Notes under the pieces: generated by a model
Database searches by the model: none
What the model saw: the letters and a program-made list of their open reading frames with translations, nothing else
What the model was told of the DNA's origin: nothing
Made by a program: the position numbers and the translations under genes
Part shown: positions 1 to 8,778 of the stretch, one piece after another
How positions within the stretch are numbered: the first letter of the stretch is position 1
Layout of the letters: every line of letters begins with the position of its first letter
Assembly: GCF_008152325.1 (NCBI RefSeq)
Contig: NZ_CP042243.1
Location: 1,431,026-1,495,025, forward strand
Reading direction: 5' to 3'
Length of the DNA: 64,000 nt
From: Crassaminicella thermophila
Lineage (GTDB): Bacteria; Bacillota; Clostridia; Peptostreptococcales; Thermotaleaceae

Positions 1-1
1 G

Positions 2-430
2 CTTATTGGTATATCAGTAGTATTTGTTGTGGCATGCATGGCTTTTATTGATATAAAACTATTAAAAAGCCAATCACATTTAGCAGGAGCAATTCACCAA
101 ATCATACAAAGTGGGCCAGGAATTATATTTGTAATTATAAAAAGAAAGATTTCAATGAATTTGAGATTGATTGGAATTACTATATGGAGCAAAGTTTTAA
201 TATCGGCTATTATAATATTAGCTACGTTATTTTATAGACCAGTTGGTACAATATATAAATTAACTAATTTATATTCTAATTTATCAATTGGTTGGTCAGG
301 CATTATTATGGCTTGTATAGTAGCATTTTTTGTGAACGATTCGGGTGTTGTTGCTGCAGCAACAGGAATCATATTTTTAGCAATGAGTATGTTGTATCTT
401 ACTTTTATTTACTTAAAAGAAAATAGTTAG
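2..430 (+). CDS. Multi-pass membrane protein, C-terminal part (start lies outside window)
   Basis: The reading frame is open from base 2, so the first visible Met is internal and the gene begins upstream of the window. About 142 residues are visible, with at least three hydrophobic stretches (one at the window edge, one after the VLISAIIILATLF segment, and a final pair around the FVNDSGVVAAATGI motif), then a short charged tail ending in KENS. The NDSG motif within a membrane helix looks conserved-type but I cannot assign a family. It ends 9 bases before the aldo/keto reductase start, suggesting co-transcription. Function unknown. Confidence 0.6.
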   Translation, partial: LIGISVVFVVACMAFIDIKLLKSQSHLAGAIHQIIQSGPGIIFVIIKRKISMNLRLIGITIWSKVLISAIIILATLFYRPVGTIYKLTNLYSNLSIGWSGIIMACIVAFFVNDSGVVAAATGIIFLAMSMLYLTFIYLKENS

Positions 431-439
431 GAGTATAGT

Positions 440-1390
440 ATGGAATATAGAGTATTAGGGAATACAGGAATAAAAGTATCTAGATTATGCTTTGGTGGAT
501 TAACCATAGGACCGCTACAAGCAAATTTACCAATTGAAATAGGTGCTCAAATAATTTTAGAAGCTTTTAATAGAGGTGTAAATTTTATTGATACTGCAGA
601 GTTATATGAAACTTATCCATATATTAAAATGGCATTAGAAAATTATAATAAGAATCATATTGTTGTTGCTACAAAATCATATGCTTATGATGAAGAAACT
701 GCTAAGGTAAGCTTATATAAAGCATTAACTGGATTAAATATTGAAAAAATTGACATATTTTTATTGCATGAGCAGGAAAGTGAGCATACATTAAAAGGAC
801 ATTATGGAGCCTTAAATTACTACTTAAAAATGAAAGAGCAGGGAATAATAAAAGCTGTAGGTATATCTACTCATACCATTAGAGCAGTTGATGTAGCAGC
901 TAAGATGGAAGAAATAGATGTAATTCATCCTATTATTAATAAGACGGGGATAGGAATACAAGATGGTAGTAGAGATGATATGCTAAAAGCTATTAAAAAA
1001 GCCTATAAAAATGGAAAAGGTATATACGGAATGAAACCTATTGGAGGAGGGAATTTAATACATTCTGTTGGTGAATGTTTAGACTATGCAATTGGTATAA
1101 ATGAACTTCATTCCATTGCTGTTGGAATGCAAACAAAAGAAGAAGTTATTGCGAATGTATTAAAATTTAGTGGAGAAAAGATTCCAGACGAAATATTAAA
1201 TAAGATTTCAACAAAGAAAAGAAAACTTCATATAGATTATTGGTGTGAAAAGTGTGGAAACTGCGTTAAGCATTGCAAACATAAAGCATTAAGTATAGTT
1301 AGTAATAAAGTAGTTGTAGATATAGATAAATGTGTCCTTTGTGGGTATTGTAGTAGTTATTGTCCACAATTTTGTATAAAAATTGTATAG
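440..1390 (+). CDS. Aldo/keto reductase with C-terminal 2[4Fe-4S] ferredoxin domain
   Basis: 316 residues. Residues 1-250 form an aldo/keto reductase barrel: an N-terminal NTGIKVSRLCFGG strand, and the catalytic tetrad appears as D51, Y56 (FIDTAELYETY), K79 (VATKS) and H110 (IFLLHE). The C-terminal 50 residues carry two Cys-x2-Cys-x2-Cys-x3-Cys motifs (C269/272/275/279 and C298/301/304/308), expected to hold two [4Fe-4S] clusters. Known relatives in anaerobes are annotated as ferredoxin-linked oxidoreductases with unknown substrate. The start ATG follows TAGGAG at 429-434. It sits directly before ruvX with a 15-base gap, so it is likely in the same operon. Substrate cannot be inferred. Confidence 0.9.
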   Translation: MEYRVLGNTGIKVSRLCFGGLTIGPLQANLPIEIGAQIILEAFNRGVNFIDTAELYETYPYIKMALENYNKNHIVVATKSYAYDEETAKVSLYKALTGLNIEKIDIFLLHEQESEHTLKGHYGALNYYLKMKEQGIIKAVGISTHTIRAVDVAAKMEEIDVIHPIINKTGIGIQDGSRDDMLKAIKKAYKNGKGIYGMKPIGGGNLIHSVGECLDYAIGINELHSIAVGMQTKEEVIANVLKFSGEKIPDEILNKISTKKRKLHIDYWCEKCGNCVKHCKHKALSIVSNKVVVDIDKCVLCGYCSSYCPQFCIKIV

Positions 1391-1405
1391 AGATGAGGGT
1401 CAAAA

Positions 1406-1816
1406 ATGAGAATAATGGGACTAGATGTTGGTGATAAGACGATAGGGGTTGCAGTAAGTGATGCAATGGGATTAACGGCACAAGGAATTGAAACTATCAG
1501 AAGAACAAATAAAAAAGCAGATTATAAAAGGCTAGGAGAAATTATACAAGAAAAAGAAGTAACAAAAATTATCGTAGGATTACCTAAAAATATGAATGGT
1601 ACAATTGGACCACAGGGTGAAAAAGTTCTACAATTTGTAGAAGGACTCAAAAATCGTTTTAATATGGAAATTGTTTTATGGGATGAAAGATTAACAACTG
1701 TAGCCGCTGAGAGAGTATTAATAAGTGCTGATGTCAGCAGAAAAAAAAGAAAAAAAGTAATTGATATGATAGCTGCAACTTATATTTTGCAAAGCTATTT
1801 AGACTCACAAAATTAA
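1406..1816 (+). CDS. ruvX: Putative pre-16S rRNA nuclease / Holliday junction resolvase-like YqgF
   Basis: 136 residues, the normal length for the family. It has an RNase H-like fold signature: the first strand [19 protein letters not shown] with Asp7, the VGLPKNMNG loop, the WDERLTT motif with an acidic residue, and the C-terminal DMIAATYIL helix with Asp. E. coli YqgF acts in 16S rRNA 5' end maturation. The ATG is preceded by GAGGGT at about 1394-1399. Its neighbour DUF1292 protein downstream is the standard Firmicutes context. Family assignment is secure; the exact in vivo role rests on homology. Confidence 0.93.
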   Translation: MRIMGLDVGDKTIGVAVSDAMGLTAQGIETIRRTNKKADYKRLGEIIQEKEVTKIIVGLPKNMNGTIGPQGEKVLQFVEGLKNRFNMEIVLWDERLTTVAAERVLISADVSRKKRKKVIDMIAATYILQSYLDSQN

Positions 1817-1832
1817 TAAAGAGGTGATCATA

Positions 1833-2090
1833 GTGGAAAATAATAATATAATAACTTTACTTGATGAAGATGGAAAAGAGATGGATTTTGAAATAATTGC
1901 AACCTTAAAAGTGAATGATTTTGAATATGCAATTCTTCAACCATTAGATGAAAATGATGATGAAGAGGTAGTGATTTTTAAAATTGTACAAGTAGATAGA
2001 GAAGAAGTACTTGAAAATGTTCAAAATGAAGAGGAGCTTAATTTAGTTCTTGAAGCTTATGAAGAATTATTTAATGAAAAGAAAAAATAA
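1833..2090 (+). CDS. DUF1292 family acidic protein
   Basis: 85 residues, very acidic (many Asp/Glu, for example DEDGKEMDFEIIATLKVND and PLDENDDEEVV), matching small DUF1292 proteins of Firmicutes, which usually follow ruvX as here. I chose the GTG at 1833 because GAGGTGAT at 1821-1828 gives a proper ribosome-binding site for it, while the upstream in-frame GTG at 1824 lies inside that site. Function unknown in the family. It is followed at once by an intrinsic terminator, so it closes the operon. Confidence 0.85.
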   Translation: MENNNIITLLDEDGKEMDFEIIATLKVNDFEYAILQPLDENDDEEVVIFKIVQVDREEVLENVQNEEELNLVLEAYEELFNEKKK

Positions 2091-2120
2091 AAACTATGGC
2101 ATTTTTACGTCATAGTTTTT
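2091..2120 (+). terminator. Intrinsic terminator after DUF1292 gene
   Basis: Inverted repeat AAACTATG / CATAGTTT (2091-2098 and 2111-2118) running into five T, directly after the stop codon. Confidence 0.75.
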
Positions 2121-2236
2121 ATTCTAATATATAGAAATTATAATATTTACATATAATTATAGAGGGATAAAAATTATATGATAATAAATATCAAATGATA
2201 CAGATTGAGATTTAGAATTTTTAAAGGGGTGATTCT

Positions 2237-2383
2237 ATGCAAATTATTTGCAAAATATGTGGAAATATTATTAATGATTATAATTGTAAAAGATGTCCAA
2301 GGTGTTATGCAATAATAAAGCAAAAACCTAAGTGTGAAGATTGTAAGTTATGTACTTTGAAAATCAAAAATTGCAGGCAATAA
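2237..2383 (+). CDS. Small cysteine-rich protein (48 aa)
   Basis: A short frame with a strong ribosome-binding site (AAAGGGGTGATT, 2223-2234) and an ATG at 2237. The 48-residue product has nine cysteines in five Cys-x2-Cys pairs (CKIC at 5-8, CKRC and CPRC sharing Cys20, CEDC and CKLC sharing Cys36), a pattern expected for a small zinc-binding or Fe-S peptide. It is isolated between a terminator and a Fur-family gene. I do not recognise a named family. Metal binding is inferred from the cysteine spacing. Confidence 0.65.
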   Translation: MQIICKICGNIINDYNCKRCPRCYAIIKQKPKCEDCKLCTLKIKNCRQ

Positions 2384-2436
2384 TAGATACTGATAATTAG
2401 AAAAACCAGTTTTTTATCTAGTAATAGAATTACACC

Positions 2437-2465
2437 TTGACTTTTGTATCCTTAGCAATTAAACT
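2437..2465 (+). promoter_or_regulatory. Possible sigma-A promoter of the Fur-family gene
   Basis: TTGACT, 17-base spacer, TAAACT. The -10 differs from consensus at two positions. No clear Fur or PerR box was recognised around it. Confidence 0.35.
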
Positions 2466-2509
2466 ATTCCATGTAAGAGATATTATTAATTGAAAAAGAA
2501 GGTGCTAAA

Positions 2510-2944
2510 ATGAAGGAGATTATGGAAAATTTAAAAGATAGATTAAAGGAAAAAGGATATAAGCTTACTCCACAAAGGAGAGCTACTTTAGATACAATCA
2601 TTGAAAATCAAGGAAAACATTTGAGCACTGAAGAAATCTATGATATGGTTAAGAAAAAATGCCCTGAAATTGGTTTAGCTACAGTTTATAGAACATTACA
2701 ACTCCTAGATGAGTTAGAGATTATATTAAAGATTAATCTTGATGATGGATGTAGTAGATATGAACTGAATACCCATGAAGACAATCATCAGCACCACCAT
2801 TTAATATGTGTAAAATGTGGAGAGATCATTGAGGTTGAAGTGGATTTACTGGAAACATTAGAAGAAGAAATTGAAAAAAATTATGATTTTAAAATTAATG
2901 ATCATAAGGTTAAGTTCTTTGGATATTGTTCTAAGTGTCAATAA
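2510..2944 (+). CDS. Fur-family metal-responsive transcriptional regulator
   Basis: 144 residues. An N-terminal winged helix (residues 8-80; LTPQRRATLDTI and GLATVYRTLQLL recognition helix region) is followed by the dimerisation/metal domain with a His cluster (HQHHHLIC, H94-H97) and the two structural-zinc Cys pairs C100/C103 and C140/C143. These features define the Fur/PerR/Zur superfamily; which metal or peroxide it senses cannot be decided from the sequence alone. Start ATG at 2510 has GAAGGTG upstream. The gene is monocistronic, bounded by a terminator downstream. Confidence 0.92.
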   Translation: MKEIMENLKDRLKEKGYKLTPQRRATLDTIIENQGKHLSTEEIYDMVKKKCPEIGLATVYRTLQLLDELEIILKINLDDGCSRYELNTHEDNHQHHHLICVKCGEIIEVEVDLLETLEEEIEKNYDFKINDHKVKFFGYCSKCQ

Positions 2945-2976
2945 ATCCTGTATCTAAAAAGTTACAGGATTTTTTT
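2944..2976 (+). terminator. Intrinsic terminator after Fur-family gene
   Basis: AATCCTGTA / TACAGGATT stem (2944-2952, 2963-2971) followed by a T run. Confidence 0.85.
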
Positions 2977-3089
2977 CTCTATTAAGTAATAAAATTTTAG
3001 ATACTAGTGGTTTACTTATAAAAAAAAAAGTAATAATAAGTATAAAGGGTTATGTATTTTAATTAAAACTTTGTTAAAACTGTTACATA

Positions 3090-3118
3090 TTGCTAACATA
3101 TATCAAATAAAGTATAAT
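3090..3118 (+). promoter_or_regulatory. Sigma-A promoter of the RNase J gene
   Basis: TTGCTA (3090-3095), exact 17-base spacer, TATAAT (3113-3118). The predicted start is about 80 bases before the coding region, leaving a leader with a GC-richer patch (CCGGGG, AGGGCGGG) whose role is unclear. Confidence 0.65.
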
Positions 3119-3205
3119 AGATAAGGTGAAATTGTCCGGGGTTATAGATTTAAAATGTAATATCAGGGCGGGTTTATATACAGTAAATATAAGGAGTGTG
3201 ATAAT

Positions 3206-4873
3206 GTGGCAAGAAAATTAGCAAAAATAAAAGTAATTCCTCTTGGTGGTTTAAATGAAATTGGAAAAAATATGATGGCTTTTGAATATAAAGATGATAT
3301 TATTGTTGTTGATTGCGGAATGAGTTTTCCAGAGGATGAAATGCTAGGAATTGACATAGTAATTCCAGATATTACATATTTGATAAAGAATAAGGATAAG
3401 GTACGAGGTATTGTACTTACACATGGGCATGAAGACCATATAGGTGCATTACCATATGTTTTAAAAAAGCTAAATGTGCCTGTATATGGAACAAAATTAA
3501 CTCTAGGGTTAGTAGACAATAAACTAAAAGAGCATAAATTATCTTCAAATGTACATATGGAAGTTGTTAAGCCTGGAGATATAATGAAGCTTGGAGAATT
3601 TAAAGTAGAATTTATTAGAACAAGTCATTCCATTGCGGATGCAGTTTGCTTAGCAATTCATACTTCTCTTGGAACGATTGTACATACTGGTGATTTCAAA
3701 ATAGATTTTACCCCTATTGATGGAGAGCCAATAGATTTTCATAGGTTAGCAGAACTAGGAAAAAGAGGAGTACTATTACTTCTAGCGGATAGTACAAATG
3801 TTGAAAGACAAGGGTATACAATGTCTGAGAGAACTGTTGGAGTAACCCTAGAAAACATATTTAGAAATGCAAACAAAAGAATTATTGTAGCTACTTTTGC
3901 TTCAAATGTTCACAGAGTACAGCAAATTATTGATGCAGCATATAAATTTAATCGAAAAATTTCTGTTTCAGGAAGAAGTATGGTAAATGTAGTAAATGTA
4001 GCAATGGATTTAGGATATTTAAATGTTCCAGAAGATATGCTAATAGACATTAATGATATCAATAAATATCCGGATAGCGAAGTTGTTATCATCACTACAG
4101 GCAGCCAAGGAGAGCCTATGTCAGCTTTATCCAGAATGGCATCATCAGAACATAAAAAGTTAGAAATACAACCTGGAGATTTGGTTATTCTTTCTGCATC
4201 ACCAATACCAGGCAATGAAAAAACTGTTGCAAGAGTTGTAAATCTATTATTTGAAAAAGGTGCAAATGTTATTTATGAATCTTTAGCAGATGTTCATGTA
4301 TCTGGTCATGCATGTCAAGAAGAACTCAAGTTAATGCATTCTTTAATTAAACCAAAGTATTTTATACCAGTACATGGTGAATATAGGCATCTAAAGCAAC
4401 ATGGTCAACTTGCTGAGAGTCTTGGAATGGAAAGTGAAAACATATTTACAATTGAAAATGGGCAGGTTGTAGAGATATCAAAGGAAGGGGCTAAAATTTG
4501 TGGAAATGTACCAGCAGGTAATATTCTAGTAGATGGCTTAGGTGTTGGAGATGTGGGGAATATTGTATTAAGAGATAGAAAACATTTATCAGAAGATGGA
4601 CTTATGGTTGTAGTTGTTACAATTACGAAGGAAAATGGACAAGTAGTTTCGGGACCAGATATTATATCAAGAGGATTTGTTTATGTAAGAGAATCTGAAG
4701 TTCTAATGGATGAAGCTAGGGCAGTAGTGAGAAATGCATTACAAATTTGTCAAGCGAATGGAGTAAGAGAATGGGCTGCATTAAAAGCTTCAATAAAAGA
4801 TAGTCTGAAAGGTTTCTTGTATGAAAAAACTAAGAGAAGTCCAATGATTTTGCCTATCATTATGGAAGTATAA
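3206..4873 (+). CDS. rnj: Ribonuclease J
   Basis: 555 residues, normal length. Metallo-beta-lactamase domain with the zinc motif THGHEDHIGALPY (H73, H75, D77, H78), a beta-CASP domain in the middle, GSQGEPMSALSRMA near residue 300, the HVSGHA motif and the PVHGEYRHL motif, and a C-terminal domain. RNase J is a 5'-3' exo- and endonuclease of mRNA decay and rRNA maturation. GTG at 3206 is the start: AAGGAG lies at 3191-3196, and the nearby ATG at 3204 reads into a stop after five codons. Single gene between a promoter and a terminator. Confidence 0.96.
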   Translation: MARKLAKIKVIPLGGLNEIGKNMMAFEYKDDIIVVDCGMSFPEDEMLGIDIVIPDITYLIKNKDKVRGIVLTHGHEDHIGALPYVLKKLNVPVYGTKLTLGLVDNKLKEHKLSSNVHMEVVKPGDIMKLGEFKVEFIRTSHSIADAVCLAIHTSLGTIVHTGDFKIDFTPIDGEPIDFHRLAELGKRGVLLLLADSTNVERQGYTMSERTVGVTLENIFRNANKRIIVATFASNVHRVQQIIDAAYKFNRKISVSGRSMVNVVNVAMDLGYLNVPEDMLIDINDINKYPDSEVVIITTGSQGEPMSALSRMASSEHKKLEIQPGDLVILSASPIPGNEKTVARVVNLLFEKGANVIYESLADVHVSGHACQEELKLMHSLIKPKYFIPVHGEYRHLKQHGQLAESLGMESENIFTIENGQVVEISKEGAKICGNVPAGNILVDGLGVGDVGNIVLRDRKHLSEDGLMVVVVTITKENGQVVSGPDIISRGFVYVRESEVLMDEARAVVRNALQICQANGVREWAALKASIKDSLKGFLYEKTKRSPMILPIIMEV

Positions 4874-4881
4874 TATAAAAG

Positions 4882-4910
4882 TATGCTGTTGATGCAGCAT
4901 ATTTTTATTT
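4882..4910 (+). terminator. Intrinsic terminator after rnj
   Basis: TATGCTG / CAGCATA stem followed by TTTTTATTT. Confidence 0.75.
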
Positions 4911-5083
4911 GTGAAAATATGAAAAAGAGGATGATGTTTATATGTTCTAGATTTTAAATAGGTGATTTAGCTGTTAGACAGAACAATAGAACTTAGTTTA
5001 TAATATAAAAAAGGGATAAAATTATGAAGAGAAAAACACTTATATAACTTAATAAAATGAAAACATTTATTGGAGGTATATGA

Positions 5084-6097
5084 ATGAAATCATCTCTAAA
5101 GAATAGAATGATAATATTTATATTTTCTATCGTTATTTTATTAGGTGGATTTAAACTTTATTTTGATAAGCAAGTGGGTCCTGTAAATGCTAATAGTGAT
5201 AATGAAGTTACGATAGAAATACCTATTGGTGCTTCTACAAATAAAATTGCAAAAATATTAAAAGAAAAGAATGTAGTCAATAATGAATTAGCTTTTCGTA
5301 TTTTAAGTAAATTATCAAAAACGGATGGTAAAATGCAAGCAGGGATATATTTACTTAAAGTAAATATGTCTGCTAATGAAATTATAAATACTTTAGTAAA
5401 GGGAGAAACTATAAAAGATACAGTAAAATTTACTATTCCTGAAGGATTTGAGTTTAATCAAATTGTAGACAGATTGGAAACAAAAGGATTAATCAATAGA
5501 GATGAATTTGTGAGAATAGCAAATTATGGAGATTTTGAGTATAAATTCTTAAGAGATGTTCCTAAAGGACAAAATAGACTTGAGGGATATTTGTTTCCTG
5601 ATACGTATGAAGTTTCTAAAAATGCTTCGGAAAGAGAGATTATTATAAAGATGCTTAATCGTTTTGATGATATTTTTGTTGATACTTATTATAATAGAGC
5701 AAAAGAATTAAATATGAGCGTAAATGAGATCGTAACCCTTGCGTCTATAATAGAAAAAGAAGCTAAGCTAAATAAAGAAAGGGCACTTGTATCAAGTGTT
5801 TTTTATAATAGAATGAAAAAAGGTATGTATCTTCAATCATGTGCAACAGTTCAATATGTTTTAGATAAAAGAAAAACAAAGCTAAGTTTAAAAGATCTAG
5901 AAGTTAATTCTCCTTATAATACTTATAAATATTATGGTTTACCACCAAAGCCAATAGCGTCACCTGGAAAAGCATCTATAGAAGCAGCTTTGTATCCAAA
6001 AGATTCTGATTATCTATATTTTGTTGTAGGGAAAAATGGAGAGCATCATTTTAGTAAGACCTATAAAGAGCATTTAAATGCAAAGAATGGTAATTGA
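5084..6097 (+). CDS. mltG: Endolytic murein transglycosylase MltG (YceG family)
   Basis: 337 residues. One N-terminal transmembrane helix (about 9-26), a LysM-like region, then the YceG domain with EGYLFPDTYEV (167-176) and the catalytic region TLASIIEKEA, in which E224 matches the catalytic Glu of E. coli MltG. It cleaves nascent glycan strands at the membrane and so sets their length. ATG follows GGAGGTAT. It opens the mltG-trmR-trhP-udk-pbpI cluster that mirrors yrrL-yrrM-yrrO-udk-yrrR of Bacillus subtilis. Confidence 0.95.
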   Translation: MKSSLKNRMIIFIFSIVILLGGFKLYFDKQVGPVNANSDNEVTIEIPIGASTNKIAKILKEKNVVNNELAFRILSKLSKTDGKMQAGIYLLKVNMSANEIINTLVKGETIKDTVKFTIPEGFEFNQIVDRLETKGLINRDEFVRIANYGDFEYKFLRDVPKGQNRLEGYLFPDTYEVSKNASEREIIIKMLNRFDDIFVDTYYNRAKELNMSVNEIVTLASIIEKEAKLNKERALVSSVFYNRMKKGMYLQSCATVQYVLDKRKTKLSLKDLEVNSPYNTYKYYGLPPKPIASPGKASIEAALYPKDSDYLYFVVGKNGEHHFSKTYKEHLNAKNGN

Positions 6098-6112
6098 TTT
6101 TAAGGAGAAATT

Positions 6113-6143
6113 AATACGTAAAGATATTTACGTATTCCTTTTT
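6113..6143 (+). terminator. Hairpin with T-rich tail between mltG and trmR
   Basis: Perfect 10-base stem AATACGTAAA / TTTACGTATT with a 4-base loop followed by CCTTTTTG. It may attenuate rather than end transcription, because the next gene starts 30 bases on. Confidence 0.65.
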
Positions 6144-6173
6144 GTTTATAAAGAATAAAAGGAGTTGTGTATT

Positions 6174-6815
6174 TTGAGTAATATAGTTAATTATTTGGTT
6201 GAAAGATATATAAGGGATACTTTGCCGAAAAATACTGATTTATTAAAAGAAATGGAAGAATTTGCTTTTGAAAATCATGTACCTATTATTCAACCAGAAG
6301 TGGCAAAGCTTTTAGAAGTTATTACAAAAATAAATAGAACAAAATCAATTTTAGAAATTGGAACAGCAATAGGGTATTCTGCAATTATCTTAACAAATGC
6401 TATGGAGGATGGTAAATTAGTAAGTATTGAAAAACGTTCTGATATGGTGGAAATTGCAACAAACAATATTCATAAGGCTGGATTAAGTGAAAAAATTAAA
6501 ATTATAGAAGGAAGTGCCGAATATATTTTGCCGGCTTTAAATGAAGAATTTGATCTTATATTTCTTGATGCTGCAAAAGGTCAATATATGAGTTTTTTTT
6601 CTGCAAGTATTAATCTTTTAAAAAAAGGTGGCGTACTTGTTTCAGATAATGTATTATACAAGGGAATGGTAGCTTCAAATGAATATGTAGTAAGAAGAAA
6701 AAGGACTATTGTAAAGAGAATGAGGACATATTTAGACTATATAATGAATCATCCACATCTTACAACTTCGATATTACCTATAGGAGATGGAGTAGCTATA
6801 AGTTACAAGGATTAG
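6174..6815 (+). CDS. trmR: tRNA 5-hydroxyuridine methyltransferase (O-methyltransferase, YrrM family)
   Basis: 213 residues counted from the TTG at 6174, chosen because AAAGGAG (6158-6164) is well spaced for it, while the upstream TTG at 6165 abuts that site. Class I SAM methyltransferase: ILEIGTAIGYSAIIL SAM-binding loop, IEKRSDMVEIA, FDLIFLDAAKGQY, and VSDNVLYKGMV. In B. subtilis TrmR methylates ho5U34 of tRNA to mo5U. The next gene, a U32 protein, is expected to make that ho5U, so the two form a wobble-uridine modification pair. Confidence 0.88.
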   Translation: MSNIVNYLVERYIRDTLPKNTDLLKEMEEFAFENHVPIIQPEVAKLLEVITKINRTKSILEIGTAIGYSAIILTNAMEDGKLVSIEKRSDMVEIATNNIHKAGLSEKIKIIEGSAEYILPALNEEFDLIFLDAAKGQYMSFFSASINLLKKGGVLVSDNVLYKGMVASNEYVVRRKRTIVKRMRTYLDYIMNHPHLTTSILPIGDGVAISYKD

Positions 6816-6826
6816 GAGGCAAAAAA

Positions 6827-8068
6827 ATGAAGAAAATAGAATTATTAGCACCTGCGGGAGACTTAGAAAAATTAAAAATGGCAATTATATATGGAGCAGA
6901 TGCTGTATATTTAGGAGGGCAGATTTTTGGGTTAAGAGCTAGTGCAAGAAATTTTTCATTTGAAGATATGAAAAAAGGAATTGATTTTGCTCATGAAAAA
7001 GGAAAAAAAGTATATGTTACATTAAATATTATTCCTCACAATGAAGATTTAGAAGAACTGCCAACTTATTTAGAACAATTAAGAAAGTTGAATGTAGATG
7101 CCATTATCTTGTCTGATCCTGGTACATTGATGTATGTAAAAGAATTGATGCCAGATATTGAAATTCATTTGAGTACACAAGCAAATACTACAAATTTTAT
7201 GAGTGCAAAATTTTGGTACAAGCAAGGAGTGAAAAGAATTGTCTTAGCTAGAGAATTGGCTTTGCATGAGATAAGAAAAATAAGGGAAAATATTCCTAAA
7301 GATCTTGAATTAGAAGCTTTTGTACATGGTGCAATGTGCATATCATATTCAGGAAGATGCTTACTTAGCAATTATATGGCAAATAGAGATGCAAATAGAG
7401 GAGAATGTGCACATCCGTGTAGATGGCAATATTATTTGATGGAAGAGAAAAGACCTGGAGAATACATACCAGTTTTTGAAGACGAAAAAGGTACGTATTT
7501 CTTTAATTCGAAAGATTTATGCATGATTGAATACATTCCTGAGCTAATTGAATCTGGAATATCAAGTTTAAAAATAGAAGGAAGAATGAAAAGTGCATAT
7601 TATGTTGCCAACATAGTAAATGTTTATAGAAAAGCTATTGACACTTATTACGAAATGGGAAGGAATTACAAATTTGATCCTATGTGGATATATGAAATAA
7701 AAAAAGCCAGCCATAGGGAATTTACTACTGGTTTTTATTTTGATAAGCCTAGTTATAAAGAACAATTATATGCAAGTAGTTCGTATGTTCGAGAATATGA
7801 TTTCTTAGGTTTAGTAATAGATTATGATAAAAATACAGGTATTGCTACAATCGAACAACGAAATAGAATTTTTAAGGGAGATATAGTCGAAATAATGGGT
7901 CCTAACATGAAAAATTTTGATCAGACTATTGAATACATGTGGAATAGTGATGGAGAAGAAATCAGTGTTGCGCCACATCCTCAACAAATTATTAAAATAA
8001 AAATGAATAAACCAGTTGAAAAATACTATATTATTAGAAAGTGTAGGAAGGATGATACTGTTGAGTAA
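6827..8068 (+). CDS. trhP: U32-family tRNA U34 hydroxylation protein (TrhP/YrrO-like)
   Basis: 413 residues, the usual size of YrrO/YegQ-type U32 proteins. It starts with the conserved [17 protein letters not shown] segment, has LSTQANTTN, the core [22 protein letters not shown] with conserved Cys, then [10 protein letters not shown], and [15 protein letters not shown]. Family members TrhP hydroxylate U34 of tRNA using a prephenate-dependent route and Fe-S chemistry; the family was long labelled peptidase. Bacillus has two paralogues (yrrN, yrrO) here; only one is present in this window. Confidence 0.88.
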   Translation: MKKIELLAPAGDLEKLKMAIIYGADAVYLGGQIFGLRASARNFSFEDMKKGIDFAHEKGKKVYVTLNIIPHNEDLEELPTYLEQLRKLNVDAIILSDPGTLMYVKELMPDIEIHLSTQANTTNFMSAKFWYKQGVKRIVLARELALHEIRKIRENIPKDLELEAFVHGAMCISYSGRCLLSNYMANRDANRGECAHPCRWQYYLMEEKRPGEYIPVFEDEKGTYFFNSKDLCMIEYIPELIESGISSLKIEGRMKSAYYVANIVNVYRKAIDTYYEMGRNYKFDPMWIYEIKKASHREFTTGFYFDKPSYKEQLYASSSYVREYDFLGLVIDYDKNTGIATIEQRNRIFKGDIVEIMGPNMKNFDQTIEYMWNSDGEEISVAPHPQQIIKIKMNKPVEKYYIIRKCRKDDTVE

Positions 8069-8711
8069 GCCTATTTTAATTGGAATTACAGGAGGAACAG
8101 GATCAGGAAAAAGTACAGTTGCAAAGGCTATTTTTGATTGTTTACCAGAAAAAAATATTACAATTATTGAACAAGATTCTTATTATAAAGATCAAAGTCA
8201 TTTACCAATGGAAAAAAGAGTTAAAACCAATTATGATCACCCTTTAGCTTTTGATATTGAATTGCTGCTGCAACAATTAAAGGATCTTTTAGAAAACAAA
8301 GCTATTCAAAAACCGATTTATAATTTTTCAATGCATACAAGAGAGAAAGAAACTATTCTTGTAGAACCTAAAGATATTATAATTTTAGAAGGTATTATGA
8401 TTTTAGAGGATGAAAGACTTCGAGATTTAATGGATATTAAGATATTTGTAGATACAGATGCAGATGTTAGAATTATCAGAAGAATTACAAGAGATATAAG
8501 AGAAAGAGGTAGAACCTTAGAATCAGTAATTGAACAATATTTAAATACAGTTAGACCTGCACATCTTCAATTTATTGAGCCAAATAAAAGATATGCAGAT
8601 ATTATTATTCCAGAGGGTGGTTATAATAAAGTAGCAATAGATATTATGGTTTCAAAAGTAAGATCTATTATATATGAAAAACAAAATAGCAATAGAATGC
8701 TGATTGGGTAA
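8061..8711 (+). CDS. udk: Uridine kinase
   Basis: 216 residues from the TTG at 8061. This start gives [19 protein letters not shown], which lines up with the family N-terminus, and AGGAAGG at 8045-8051 is well placed; longer starts at 8016 or 8052 fit worse. The P-loop GGTGSGKST, the EQDSYYKD motif and the YDHPLAFD motif mark uridine/cytidine kinase, which salvages uridine to UMP. It overlaps the end of trhP by 8 bases, so translation is probably coupled. Confidence 0.93.
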   Translation: MSKPILIGITGGTGSGKSTVAKAIFDCLPEKNITIIEQDSYYKDQSHLPMEKRVKTNYDHPLAFDIELLLQQLKDLLENKAIQKPIYNFSMHTREKETILVEPKDIIILEGIMILEDERLRDLMDIKIFVDTDADVRIIRRITRDIRERGRTLESVIEQYLNTVRPAHLQFIEPNKRYADIIIPEGGYNKVAIDIMVSKVRSIIYEKQNSNRMLIG

Positions 8712-8718
8712 AGTATAT

Positions 8719-8778
8719 ACCTTCCTAGAATTGGATATTATTATAATATCTAATTTTTCTAAGGAAGGTGTTTTTTTT
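8719..8778 (+). terminator. Terminator-like hairpin whose 3' arm contains the pbpI ribosome-binding site
   Basis: ACCTTCCTAGAA (8719-8730) pairs with TTCTAAGGAAGGT (8757-8769, one bulged A). Inside lies GATATTA / TAATATC (8734-8750). Eight T follow at 8771-8778. The 3' arm holds AAGGAAGG, the likely Shine-Dalgarno of the next gene, so folding would both end transcription and hide the ribosome site. Confidence 0.55.

Noticed and set aside
5024-5047. Seven-codon frame (MKRKTLI) before mltG with AAAGGGA upstream
   Set aside because: Too short and the ribosome site is only moderate; no coupling feature with mltG is visible.
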